Origin: Mycobacterium sp. Aquia_216
Lineage (GTDB): Bacteria > Actinomycetota > Actinomycetes > Mycobacteriales > Mycobacteriaceae
NCBI RefSeq assembly: GCF_026723865.1
Contig: NZ_CP113529.1
Span: 186,001-250,000 of the forward strand
Direction of reading: 5' to 3'
Length of the DNA: 64,000 nucleotides
The notes beneath the pieces were generated by a model. It was given only the letters and a program-made list of their open reading frames with translations, did no database searches and was not told where the DNA came from. Within the stretch, counting starts at the first letter, position 1, and the number at the start of each line of letters is the position of its first letter. This document shows, one piece after another, positions 8,368 through 16,298 of this stretch. Position numbers and translations under genes: made by a program.

Positions 8368-8925
8368 ATGACCGAAACCGATGCCCCCAAGTCTAAGTTC
8401 CACTCATTACTCCAGGAACAGATTTCTCACGAATTCACCAGCTCTCAGCAATACGTTGCGATTGCCGTTTATTTTAGCGCTGCCGAACTTCCGCAATTGG
8501 CGAAGCATTTTTACGGGCGCGCGATCGAGGAACGCAATCACGCGATGATGCTGGTCCAGCATCTGCTCGACCGTGACGTGCACGTCGAGATCTCGGGCGT
8601 CGACGCGGTACGCAATCAATTCGACCAACCACGCGACGCGCTGGTCCTGGCGCTCGAGCAGGAGCGCGTCGTCACCGACCAAATCACCCAACTGGCGCGG
8701 GTTGCTCGCGACGAGGGTGACTATCTCGGCGAACAGTTCATGCAGTGGTTCCTGCAAGAGCAGGTCGAAGAGGTAGCGGTGATGAAAACCCTGGTGACGG
8801 TGTCCGATCGCGCCGGGGCCAACTTGTTCGATCTGGAGAACTTCGTCGCCCGCGAGGTGTCTACCCAGGCCCTCAGCGCGAGTGCGCCACCTGCCGCTGG
8901 TGGCCACCTCGTCTCTCCGGTTTAG
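8368..8925 (+). CDS. bfrB: Ferritin BfrB (iron storage)
   Basis: 185 residues, the size of a non-heme ferritin subunit that assembles into a 24-mer storing iron in the cytosol. Four-helix-bundle ferroxidase residues are visible in LLQEQISHEFTSSQQYVAI, RAIEERNHAMMLVQHL, EQERVVTDQI and FLQEQVEEVAVMKTL. A C-terminal extension of about 20 residues is present, as in mycobacterial BfrB. Its position beside an IdeR-boxed gene matches Rv3841. Its stop overlaps the glpQ1 stop by four bases (convergent). Confidence 0.95.
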   Translation: MTETDAPKSKFHSLLQEQISHEFTSSQQYVAIAVYFSAAELPQLAKHFYGRAIEERNHAMMLVQHLLDRDVHVEISGVDAVRNQFDQPRDALVLALEQERVVTDQITQLARVARDEGDYLGEQFMQWFLQEQVEEVAVMKTLVTVSDRAGANLFDLENFVAREVSTQALSASAPPAAGGHLVSPV

Positions 8926-9746
8926 CCCCTGCCCCCGATGGTCCGCGCGTTGTCCAGCCACATCTTCGTGCGGCCGGGGTGATTGCTAGCAATCCAGGCC
9001 ACCCCCACGTCCCGGCAGAAGTCGATGTCGTCGTACCCGTCGACGGTCCAGCAGTACACGGCCCGGCCCTGGGCCGCGGCGCGATCCACCAGCTGCGGGT
9101 AGTCCTTCAGCGCGGCGACCGAAGGCCCGACGGCCGTGGCACCGACGGCCGTGGCCGCGCTGCTGGTCAGGTAGCGAGCATTGCGGCCGAGCAGCACCGT
9201 TGGCAGCAGCGGTGCTGCTCGCCGGATACGCCAGACCGCCGCCGCCGAGAACGACATCACCACCGCCCGCGACCGATCGGCGGAGGCCGGCGAGGCGATA
9301 CCGAAGCGGTGCAGCAGCGCCAGCACCTTGCTTTCCACCAGCGAGCCGTACCGGACCGGATGCTTGGTCTCTATGAAGATCTTCACCGGCCGGTTCCAGT
9401 CAAGAACCAGCGACACCAGCGCATCCAGCGTCAACAGGCTGGTGTCACCCTGCGTGCCGTCGGGCCGCCAGCTGTCGTGCCAGGCGCCGTATTCGAGCTC
9501 CCGCAACTGCGCGAGGGTCATCGTGCTGACCAGGCCTGCGCCGGTAGACGTCCGGTCCAGTCGGCGGTCGTGGACACACACCAAGTGGCCGTCGCGGGTC
9601 AGCCGCACATCGCACTCGACACCGTCGGCGCCCTCTTTGAGCGCTAGGTCGTACGCAGCGAGCGTGTGTTCGGGGCGAGATGCTGATGCACCTCGGTGGG
9701 CAACGACAAAAGGATGCCCGGCGAGCACCCCTTCGGCCCACGTCAT
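8922..9746 (-). CDS. glpQ1: Glycerophosphodiester phosphodiesterase
   Basis: 274 residues, identical in length to M. tuberculosis GlpQ1. It hydrolyses glycerophosphodiesters to glycerol-3-phosphate and an alcohol. The family signature appears in VVAHRGASASRPEHTLAAYD followed by GADGVECDVRLTRDGHLVCVHD, which supply the catalytic histidines and metal-binding acidic residues. A strong signal peptide is not evident. The start is four bases after the stop of the downstream-numbered membrane gene (9751), so the two form an operon. Confidence 0.93.
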   Translation of the reverse strand: MTWAEGVLAGHPFVVAHRGASASRPEHTLAAYDLALKEGADGVECDVRLTRDGHLVCVHDRRLDRTSTGAGLVSTMTLAQLRELEYGAWHDSWRPDGTQGDTSLLTLDALVSLVLDWNRPVKIFIETKHPVRYGSLVESKVLALLHRFGIASPASADRSRAVVMSFSAAAVWRIRRAAPLLPTVLLGRNARYLTSSAATAVGATAVGPSVAALKDYPQLVDRAAAQGRAVYCWTVDGYDDIDFCRDVGVAWIASNHPGRTKMWLDNARTIGGRG

Positions 9747-9750
9747 TCCC

Positions 9751-10797
9751 CTATGCTGCCGGTTCCTCCCCCTTCAACTCAACCGGAGCAGCGGCGGGCT
9801 CGCCGGAGTGATCCGGGAGATCCGGGGTCACCACGACCCAGCGATGCGCGGGCCGTGCGACGGGCTTGCGTTCAAATCCCTCGAAAACTCGGGCGACGGC
9901 GGCCAGTGTCGCCCCGGCAAACAGGTATCCGAACACCATCAGGACGGTGTTGTTCGCGATACCTTGGGCGTCCGTGGCGAAGCTGCTGACGATGGCCCAG
10001 ATCGAAACCACGTAGCTGACGATCCAAGCGATCCACCACGCCACGATCGGCCGCCGCGCCCGGCCGTAGTGGTCTTCGAGCGCGGCCAGCTCGATGACGT
10101 AAACCGGAGCCCACAGCAGATTGGCGAACGGTACGACGCAACCGGCCCACAACGCCGCAACTGATCGGTGATCGGACAGGCCGTAATGCGAAAACACCGC
10201 AGCCCGCCGGGCAATCAGCCACCGGATCAGAAACACACCCGAGGCAATGAGCGCCCCCAGCGCCGCCACACTGGCCAGATCGCCCAACCAGTCCGCGACC
10301 GTCGCCACGATTGAGTTCAGCAAGGTTTTCCGGTTGAAGACCAACAGGATGTAGCGGGCGACGTACACCAGCGCTGCAGCACCGAGCACAAGCACACTGA
10401 TGAACAGCACGAGGCGCACCGCTGCCGCCGACGGGCCGGTCCGCGCCGAAACTTCCGCGCCGGCCGGGGTCTGCTCCACGCGGTCGGTCAAACCCCAACG
10501 CGGGATCACCGCGTAGCGGGGTGTGGGGCCCAATGACCGCGGTCCCCGCCGCGCGGGGGGCGCGGCGCCCGGGCGCACCGCGATCCATCGGAAACCCGGC
10601 GGCAACAGCGGCGGTGTCCGTTGCGGCGCGGGGGACCGAACGACCGCCGACGGGCTGCCGTGCGTGCTCCATCGGGGATCGGGGGCCGGAACATCCGCCA
10701 GCGGCGCCAACAGCGCTCCCCGACAGCGGGGGCACCACTCGCGCCGCCGCTCGCGCACGTTCCACCGAGTGCCGCACTGGGAGCACACCTGGATCAC
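9751..10797 (-). CDS. Zinc-ribbon DUF4328 membrane protein (Rv3843c-like)
   Basis: 348 residues from a GTG at 10797. The open frame extends upstream, but this start puts a CxxC…CxxC zinc ribbon (CSQCGTRW and WCPRCRG) at the N-terminus and gives the ortholog-like length. A Pro/Arg-rich linker follows, then about six membrane segments with a DUF4328 block around VWGP-type loops (FANLLWAPVYVIEL, RRPIVAWWIAWIVSYVVS). Function is unknown. It is translated just ahead of glpQ1. Confidence 0.85.
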   Translation of the reverse strand: MIQVCSQCGTRWNVRERRREWCPRCRGALLAPLADVPAPDPRWSTHGSPSAVVRSPAPQRTPPLLPPGFRWIAVRPGAAPPARRGPRSLGPTPRYAVIPRWGLTDRVEQTPAGAEVSARTGPSAAAVRLVLFISVLVLGAAALVYVARYILLVFNRKTLLNSIVATVADWLGDLASVAALGALIASGVFLIRWLIARRAAVFSHYGLSDHRSVAALWAGCVVPFANLLWAPVYVIELAALEDHYGRARRPIVAWWIAWIVSYVVSIWAIVSSFATDAQGIANNTVLMVFGYLFAGATLAAVARVFEGFERKPVARPAHRWVVVTPDLPDHSGEPAAAPVELKGEEPAA

Positions 10798-11344
10798 CGG
10801 ACCAGCGTAGCCCCGGGGATGTTGCGGGCCGCTGCGACGCAGCCCTCTGGAAGGGCGAACACGCCGCCGAATTACCTGCCACGGGGCGCTTCGCAAACCT
10901 CGCCGTTGCGCCGGCCCACCGGCCTCCGGCGCCCGGGTCGACACCTGTTACGCCGGTCACAGCTACTTGGTGGCTATCCACAGTTTCCACAGGTTTATCC
11001 ACATGAGTCGTTGGGGAACACACGCAATCGATCAGCCACTAGCGGTTCACCCTGGCCCCGATTGTGGATAACGCCGGGCATTTGTGATGCGCCATCGACA
11101 GGCCAGACGAGTAGCCGAGCGAATGACTGCCTCGTTGCACAGCGATCGGATCCGCCGATTCGCGAGCGGACTCCCTTGCATCCCGAACGAGCCCTATCGC
11201 CGACTGCCAGTACAAATTCGCAGCTCAACGTGTTATCGAGCGAGACATTTTCCAACCCCATCACAAAGGGTTATGATCGCGATCACGAAAAATGTTGTGA
11301 CTCACCTCACTCGCACGAGGTGGCCGACAGGTGAAAGGCAATTG
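10798..11344. other. 547-base gene-free stretch with clustered DnaA-box 9-mers
   Basis: No convincing coding potential. The section 10974–11071 carries CTATCCACA (10974–10982), TTTCCACA (10984–10991), a perfect TTATCCACA (10995–11003) and a perfect TTATCCACA on the minus strand (11063–11071). In M. tuberculosis this interval holds the insertion-like Rv3844/Rv3845; no transposase is present here. Confidence 0.7.
10974..11071. promoter_or_regulatory. Cluster of DnaA boxes
   Basis: Two exact TTATCCACA boxes in opposite orientation, plus two near matches, fall in 98 bases. TTATNCACA is the classical DnaA box and mycobacterial DnaA accepts TT(G/A)TCCACA. No dnaA or dnaN gene is in the window, so this is not the main origin region; DnaA titration or DnaA-controlled transcription is inferred. 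Confidence 0.6.
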
Positions 11345-11500
11345 ATGGCGATGCACTCGTTCGGTCCGGGTACCGCGGCCCCGTCGAACTCGTATTCCGG
11401 ATCGCCTGCCTGGAACCACAGTTACAGCGTCGCCGCCTTGCGTGCCGGCCTGATCGCGCTGGCATTGCTCGCGGTTCTCGCCCTCATTGTTTTGTCTTGA
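11345..11500 (+). CDS. 51-residue single-pass membrane protein upstream of sodA
   Basis: ATG at 11345 is preceded by GAAAGG with about seven bases of spacing. The product has a Ser/Gly/Pro-rich N-terminal half (HSFGPGTAAPSNSYSGSP) and one strong C-terminal hydrophobic helix (AGLIALALLAVLALIVLS) ending at the stop. The frame is open further upstream, but only this start has a ribosome-binding site. No family is recognised. It lies about 165 bases upstream of sodA, before the likely sodA promoter. Confidence 0.6.
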   Translation: MAMHSFGPGTAAPSNSYSGSPAWNHSYSVAALRAGLIALALLAVLALIVLS

Positions 11501-11571
11501 TTATTTCCTCTTGAAACCGCTCCGAACGGGTATTCGGCGGTGCGGCCCGCAGGGGTCGTCCTTGCGGCGCG

Positions 11572-11600
11572 CGCGGTCATGGAGCAGGGTTGATTAGGCT
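11572..11600 (+). promoter_or_regulatory. Candidate sodA promoter
   Basis: TTGCGG (11572–11577), 17 bases, TAGGCT (11595–11600) resembles a SigA-type promoter and leaves a leader of about 60 bases before the sodA start. Confidence 0.45.
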
Positions 11601-11665
11601 GAGCCTGTCGCGTGGCGGACTCCGTGCGAATGCGCGTTAAGACGATCATCGAGGAAAGGAATAAC

Positions 11666-12289
11666 GTGGCTGAATACACCCTGCCCGATTTGGACTGGGA
11701 CTACGCAGCGCTGGAACCACACATCTCCGGTCAGATCAACGAGATCCACCACAGCAAGCACCATGCGACCTACGTCAAGGGCTTGAACGACGCCATAGCC
11801 AAACTCGAAGAGGCGCGCGCTAACGACGACCACGCCGCGATCTTCTTGAACGAGAAGAACCTGGCGTTCCACTTGGGTGGTCATGTCAACCACTCGATCT
11901 GGTGGAAGAACCTGTCGCCCAACGGCGGGGACAAGCCGACCGGCGAGCTTGGTGCCGCCATCGACGATGCTTTCGGGTCGTTCGATAAGTTTCGCGCTCA
12001 ATTCAGCGCCGCGGCCAACGGGTTGCAGGGCTCGGGCTGGGCGGTGCTGGGCTACGACACCCTCGGCGACCGGCTGCTGACCTTCCAGCTGTACGACCAG
12101 CAGGCCAATGTCCCGTTGGGCATCATCCCGCTGCTGCAGGTCGACATGTGGGAGCACGCCTTCTACCTGCAGTACAAGAACGTCAAGGCCGACTACGTCA
12201 AGGCGTTCTGGAATGTGGTCAATTGGGCAGATGTGCAGTCGCGTTACGCGGCCGCAACGTCGAAGACCAAGGGACTGATTTTCGGCTGA
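11666..12289 (+). CDS. sodA: Superoxide dismutase (Fe/Mn)
   Basis: 207 residues from a GTG at 11666 with GAGGAAAGGA six bases upstream; this gives the same length and N-terminus ([13 protein letters not shown]) as M. tuberculosis SodA. Metal ligands are visible as His in [14 protein letters not shown], His in GHVNHSIWW, and Asp/His in [10 protein letters not shown]. It disproportionates superoxide. There is no signal peptide, yet the M. tuberculosis protein is abundant outside the cell. A GC hairpin at 12309–12334 probably ends the transcript. Confidence 0.97.
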   Translation: MAEYTLPDLDWDYAALEPHISGQINEIHHSKHHATYVKGLNDAIAKLEEARANDDHAAIFLNEKNLAFHLGGHVNHSIWWKNLSPNGGDKPTGELGAAIDDAFGSFDKFRAQFSAAANGLQGSGWAVLGYDTLGDRLLTFQLYDQQANVPLGIIPLLQVDMWEHAFYLQYKNVKADYVKAFWNVVNWADVQSRYAAATSKTKGLIFG

Positions 12290-12308
12290 GACCCTCTCAC
12301 GAGGCTGG

Positions 12309-12334
12309 GGCGTCACGCGGGACTGCGTGGCGCC
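12309..12334 (+). terminator. Hairpin terminator after sodA
   Basis: GGCGTCACGC, a six-base loop, then GCGTGGCGCC: a ten-pair stem with a single G–T pair, 20 bases after the sodA stop and followed by a weakly T-rich CTTACCTTTAT. Confidence 0.65.
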
Positions 12335-12485
12335 CTTACCTTTATCCCGACCCCGCTGGCTCAGTTCAGGAAAGGCAAGCGCCAGTGGCCGTGTCGAGTT
12401 GCAACGCGCCTAAACCGCAGGCATTCTGAATTATTCGAGCTACCAGCGTGGTTATTTCGGACGGCGACGTCGCGCGGAGGTCGAG

Positions 12486-13019
12486 ATGGAAACTGGGTCA
12501 GGCCAGCCAATAGGGGTTGCCCCCTTCCACGCTCGTGGTGCCCTCAAAGGGTTTGTGATCTCTGGCCGTTGGCCTGACTCGACCAAGGAGTGGGCGCAGC
12601 TGTTGATGGTCGCCGTGCGGGTTGCGTCCCTACCCGGGTTGCTCTCCACCACAACGGTATTCGGTGCTCGTGAGGAATTGCCCGACGAGCCCGAGCCGGA
12701 CACCGTCGGCCTGGTGCTGGCCGAGGGCACGGTGTTCGGTGAATCAGCAATCCAGCCAGGGTATTTCGCGGCTCATCAACCTCCCGCACTGCTCATGTTG
12801 CATCCCCCGTCAGAAACCACGCCGTCGTTGCCGGAATGCACCGGAGCGGCGTCGGGATGTGTCCTGCTGCCGGGGTTACCGTATCTGGGATTAGAGCACC
12901 GGGCGGCGTGGGTCGAAGCCGAGGCCGACGGCACCATCACGTCCATGGTGAGCCGCGTCGGCGTCGATCCCATCAGCCATCCTGACACCGCGATTCTGGC
13001 CATGCTGCTTGCGGCATAA
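12486..13019 (+). CDS. Conserved mycobacterial protein of unknown function (Rv3847-like)
   Basis: 177 residues from ATG; GGAGG lies eight bases upstream. It is soluble, with no signal peptide or membrane helix. Recognisable blocks are SGRWPDSTKEWAQLLMVAVRVA near residue 28 and a C-terminal HPDTAILAMLLAA. No domain can be named. Length and position between sodA and the UPF0016 gene match Rv3847. Confidence 0.8.
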   Translation: METGSGQPIGVAPFHARGALKGFVISGRWPDSTKEWAQLLMVAVRVASLPGLLSTTTVFGAREELPDEPEPDTVGLVLAEGTVFGESAIQPGYFAAHQPPALLMLHPPSETTPSLPECTGAASGCVLLPGLPYLGLEHRAAWVEAEADGTITSMVSRVGVDPISHPDTAILAMLLAA

Positions 13020-13120
13020 GAGAATTCAATCGATTAATCCCAGTGCCCGAATCCGGAGATACGGGTGTCCGAACTTGCCGCTCTTCCTGGCGTGCCCACG
13101 ATTTGCCCGCTAGCCTGGGA

Positions 13121-13225
13121 CCGTTAGCGAAGGGGAGTAGCCCCGAATCGTCGCGTCGACATACTGGCGAATAGCCCGGCCGGCGAACCGATCCCGACGG
13201 ATCGGTGGGCGAGACCTTCGACCGG
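13121..13225 (+). promoter_or_regulatory. yybP-ykoY (Mn2+) riboswitch
   Basis: The leader contains AAGGGGAGTAGC (13130–13141), the hallmark 5' loop of yybP-ykoY RNAs, then an internal CGACATACTGG block, and closes with GCGAGACCTTCG (13209–13220), the conserved 3' loop. It lies 50 bases before the ATG of a UPF0016 gene, a family that exports Mn2+ and is commonly under this riboswitch. Mn2+ binding is expected to switch the gene on. Confidence 0.85.
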
Positions 13226-13276
13226 TGTTCGGTGACCACAGCGGTTGTCGACGACGCGTCGAAAGGTCATCCCCCA

Positions 13277-13972
13277 ATGCTTACCGCGACACTCGTCAGT
13301 CTTTCCGTGGTCTTCCTCGCCGAACTGGGCGACAGATCGCAGCTGATCACGATGACCTACGCGTTGCGCTTCCGGTGGTGGGTGGTGCTGCCGGGCGTGA
13401 CGATCGCCGCGTTCGGCGTGCACGGGGTCTCGGTGACGATCGGTCATTTCCTCGGCGCCACGCTGCCGGCGCGCCCGATGGCCTTTGCGTCGGCGGCGGC
13501 GTTCCTGATTTTCGCCGGGTGGGCCTGGCGCGAGAGCGTTGCCGACGACGAAGGCGTCTCGAGCGCGCCCGAGCCCCGCTTCGCGTTGCTGACCGTGGTG
13601 TCGTCGTTCGCGCTCGCCGAAATGAGTGACAAGACGACTTTGGCGACGATGACGTTGGCCAGCGATCACGACTGGGCCGGTGTGTGGATCGGCAGCACCC
13701 TGGGCATGGTCCTGGCCGACGCGCTGGCGATCGGCGCTGGGGTGCTGCTGCACCGCCGCCTTCCCCAGCAGCTGCTGCACCAGGTGGCCAGCGTGCTGTT
13801 CGGAATGTTCGGCCTGTGGATGCTGTTCGACAGCGCGCTGGGCTGGCGGTCGGTGGCCATCGCGGTGACCGCGGCGGTGGCGCTGGCTGCCGGATCCGCG
13901 ACGACGGCGCAAACTTTGCGGCGACGCCATACTGAAGCTTCATTCGTCGGGAGGTCACCCGAAACCGTCTAA
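13277..13972 (+). CDS. UPF0016/GDT1-family manganese exporter (Rv3848-like)
   Basis: 231 residues from ATG at 13277 with GAAAGG ten bases upstream. The two inverted family signatures are present: AELGDRSQL near residue 16 and AEMSDKTTLATM near residue 116, each giving an acidic residue to the cation site. About six membrane helices arranged as two repeats. UPF0016 proteins move Mn2+/Ca2+ against protons; the yybP-ykoY riboswitch in the leader makes Mn2+ export the likely job. The frame opens upstream, but that would translate through the riboswitch. Confidence 0.9.
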   Translation: MLTATLVSLSVVFLAELGDRSQLITMTYALRFRWWVVLPGVTIAAFGVHGVSVTIGHFLGATLPARPMAFASAAAFLIFAGWAWRESVADDEGVSSAPEPRFALLTVVSSFALAEMSDKTTLATMTLASDHDWAGVWIGSTLGMVLADALAIGAGVLLHRRLPQQLLHQVASVLFGMFGLWMLFDSALGWRSVAIAVTAAVALAAGSATTAQTLRRRHTEASFVGRSPETV

Positions 13973-14428
13973 GGTGCAGCGGCACCCTCCCCCCGACGCC
14001 CGCCGATCCCGGCAGTCGCCCCCAGAGGTATCTCTGAGGGCCATTTGGTGCACTCTTCCCCCGTTATCGCGGCCAATATCCGACTCGGCAGCAAAGTAGG
14101 CTTTCAATGAGTCCGCGTTGCCTGCCCGTTGCGAGGTATCCGCCGGGCACCCTCCGCTCGGCCGTGGCGCACCCCGTCGACCAGACGCCGAAATGCCGGT
14201 ACACCGAACTTGCTTTCTGCGGATAACCTGTGAGTTTTGTTCCCTTTATGGACACTGCCGTGATTTAGTTGGACGCTCGTCAAGTGTGGACACAGCGAAC
14301 CTCACGACCGCCACCAGCGAACCCGCCCCCGTTTGCACCTGGTTGTGGACACAAACACTCGCTACCATGATCAGCAAATACACTTAGGTAAATAGTTTCG
14401 CTTCTACAGCCCAGTGGAGGTCATATCG
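13973..14428. other. 456-base leader/intergenic region upstream of espR
   Basis: No coding potential is convincing. It holds a hairpin at 14018–14041 that may end the UPF0016 transcript, and two TGTGGACA octamers (14285–14292 and 14344–14351), the reverse of TGTCCACA as found in mycobacterial DnaA boxes. A long upstream region is usual for espR, which is controlled by several nucleoid proteins. Confidence 0.6.
14018..14041 (+). terminator. Hairpin after the manganese-exporter gene
   Basis: GCCCCCAGAG, loop GTAT, CTCTGAGGGC: nine of ten positions pair. It lies 46 bases after the stop and is followed by CATTTGGTG, so the T-tract is poor. Confidence 0.5.
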
Positions 14429-14827
14429 ATGAGCACGACGTTTTCCGCCCGCCTGAATCGCTTGTTCGACACCGTGTATCCACCCGGGCGTGGGCCGCAC
14501 ACCTCCGCCGAGGTGATCGCGGCACTCAAGGCGGAGGGCATCACAATGTCGGCTCCCTATCTGTCGCAGCTACGCTCCGGCAACCGCACGAACCCGTCGT
14601 CAGCGACCATGGCCGCCCTGGCCAACTTCTTCCGCATCAAATCGGCCTACTTCACCGACGACGAGTACTACGAAAAGCTCGACAAGGAGCTGGCCTGGAT
14701 GGCCTCGCTGCGCGACGACGGTGTGCGTCGCATCGCCTTGCGTGCCGTCGGGCTGTCCGCGCAAGCCCAGCAGGACATCGTGGAGCGTGTCGACGAGTTG
14801 CGCCGCGCAGAACACCTCGACGCCTAG
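14429..14827 (+). CDS. espR: Nucleoid-associated regulator EspR
   Basis: 132 residues, identical in length to M. tuberculosis EspR. An N-terminal helix-turn-helix (about 20–75; GITMSAPYLSQLRSGNRTNPS holds the recognition helix) is followed by a C-terminal helical dimerisation domain. EspR activates the espACD locus, which ESX-1 secretion depends on, and binds many chromosomal sites. GTGGAGG lies upstream of the ATG at 14429. It links to the ESX-1 genes at the far end of this window. Confidence 0.96.
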   Translation: MSTTFSARLNRLFDTVYPPGRGPHTSAEVIAALKAEGITMSAPYLSQLRSGNRTNPSSATMAALANFFRIKSAYFTDDEYYEKLDKELAWMASLRDDGVRRIALRAVGLSAQAQQDIVERVDELRRAEHLDA

Positions 14828-14948
14828 TCGGCTACCGCGGCCCACCCCGACCTGAAGGGCTGCCGCCCGCCAGCTCCGATTAGGGTTGGCTCACGGATCG
14901 CGCGCACGCACCAGCGATAGTCCACGAGATACCGGGAGGCGGCCGGGA

Positions 14949-15605
14949 ATGGGCCTGTTTCGCAAGCGAAAGAGTCGCGCGACGCGTCGCGCCGAGGCCC
15001 GTGCGATCAAGGCCCGCGCCAAGCTGGAGGCCAAGCTCACCGCCAAGAACCACGCGCGCCGGCTCAGGGACGACCGCCGCGCCGCCGACAAGGCCCTCAA
15101 GGCGCAGATCAAATCGCAGCGCGACAGCGACCGCACGGCATTGAAGGTCGCCGAGGCCGAACTCAAGGCGGCGCGGGAGGGCAAGGTGTTGTCGCCGACG
15201 CGGATCCGGCGGGTGCTGACGGTATCGCGCCTGCTGGTGCCGATCCTGACGCCGGTGATCTACCGGGCGGCGATGGCCGCCCGTGCGTTGATCAACCAGC
15301 GTCGCGCGGATCAGCTCGGGATTCCGTTGGCGCAGATCGGCCAGTTCTCCGGACACGGCGCCCAGCTGTCGGCCCGGATCGCCGGCTCGGAGAAATCCCT
15401 GCGGATGGTGCAGGAAAAGAAACCCAAGGACGCAGAAACCAAGCAGTTCGGGGCCGCCATCTCCGAGCGGCTCACCGATCTGTCGGCGGCCGTCGCCGCC
15501 GCGGAGAACATGCCCGCGGCGCGCCGGCGCGCGGCGCACTCGGCGATCTCGTCACAACTCGACGGCATCGAGGCGGATCTGATGGCTCGGCTCGGATTGA
15601 CCTGA
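14949..15605 (+). CDS. Basic coiled-coil conserved protein (Rv3850-like)
   Basis: 218 residues. Residues 1–80 are very rich in Arg, Lys and Ala, predicting a long basic helix (RKRKSRATRRAEARAIKARA). A central hydrophobic stretch (VLTVSRLLVPILTPVIYRAAM, about 96–117) could associate with membrane. A second helical region follows. It is a mycobacterial family without a known role. It precedes the copper-type YcnI gene by 15 bases and may be cotranscribed with it. Confidence 0.85.
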   Translation: MGLFRKRKSRATRRAEARAIKARAKLEAKLTAKNHARRLRDDRRAADKALKAQIKSQRDSDRTALKVAEAELKAAREGKVLSPTRIRRVLTVSRLLVPILTPVIYRAAMAARALINQRRADQLGIPLAQIGQFSGHGAQLSARIAGSEKSLRMVQEKKPKDAETKQFGAAISERLTDLSAAVAAAENMPAARRRAAHSAISSQLDGIEADLMARLGLT

Positions 15606-15620
15606 AAGTAGTGTTCTGAC

Positions 15621-16298
15621 ATGCCTTTCCACAACAGGTGGATTTCGCGCGCTCTGATCGTCATCTCCGCCGCCGCGGCGCTCTACCTCGGCGCCTCAGG
15701 CGCCACCCCGCCGGCGTGGGCGCACGTCCACGCCAGCAGCGACAACGCGACCCGCGGCGCCATGGCAATCGTGACCTTTCAGGTGCCCAACGAATCCGAC
15801 AAGGGCGCCGCAACGACGGCGCTGACCGTCACCCTTCCCGACGTCGCGTCCGCGCGCACCGAAGCCATGCCCGGGTGGACGGCCAAGCTCGACCGCGACG
15901 CGGCATCGGGCGTCGTTCACTCGGTGACCTGGACCGCCGCCCCCAACGGCGGGATCGGAGTCGACCAGTTCGCGCTGTTCCGGATATCGGTGCAGCTGCC
16001 CGACACCGACACCGTCAGCTTCCCGGCCACCCAGACCTACGCCGACGGATCGGTCGTGAAGTGGGATCAGCAACCGTTGCCCGACGGCGGTGAGCCCGAG
16101 CACCCGGCACCCATGCTGACACTCACCGCCGGCCCTCCCACTTCACACGAACACCACCATTCGGGCATGCCCGCCGGCCACGCCGGCACGCCGACATCCG
16201 TGTCGGCCGACAACATCGCGCGCGTGTTGGGCGGAGCAGCGCTGGTTGTGGCCGCGCTGGGCATCGTCCTGGTGCTGGTACGCCGCCCCCGGACATGA
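15621..16298 (+). CDS. YcnI-domain (DUF1775) copper-binding membrane-anchored protein
   Basis: 225 residues. An N-terminal signal peptide (SRALIVISAAAALYLGASGA) ends before AHVHASS; the first His after cleavage is the copper ligand in YcnI proteins. The DUF1775 beta-sandwich includes VTFQVPNESDKG and GWTAKLDR. A His/Gly-rich linker (HEHHHSGMPAGHAG) precedes a C-terminal membrane helix and RRPRT. It probably binds Cu(II) outside the membrane. Its stop overlaps the CopC-like start (ATGA), so the two are translated together. Confidence 0.88.
   Translation: MPFHNRWISRALIVISAAAALYLGASGATPPAWAHVHASSDNATRGAMAIVTFQVPNESDKGAATTALTVTLPDVASARTEAMPGWTAKLDRDAASGVVHSVTWTAAPNGGIGVDQFALFRISVQLPDTDTVSFPATQTYADGSVVKWDQQPLPDGGEPEHPAPMLTLTAGPPTSHEHHHSGMPAGHAGTPTSVSADNIARVLGGAALVVAALGIVLVLVRRPRT

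Noticed and set aside
14064..14387. Possible small genes upstream of espR
   Set aside because: Frames on both strands are short, without ribosome sites, and cover a region better explained as regulatory leader.
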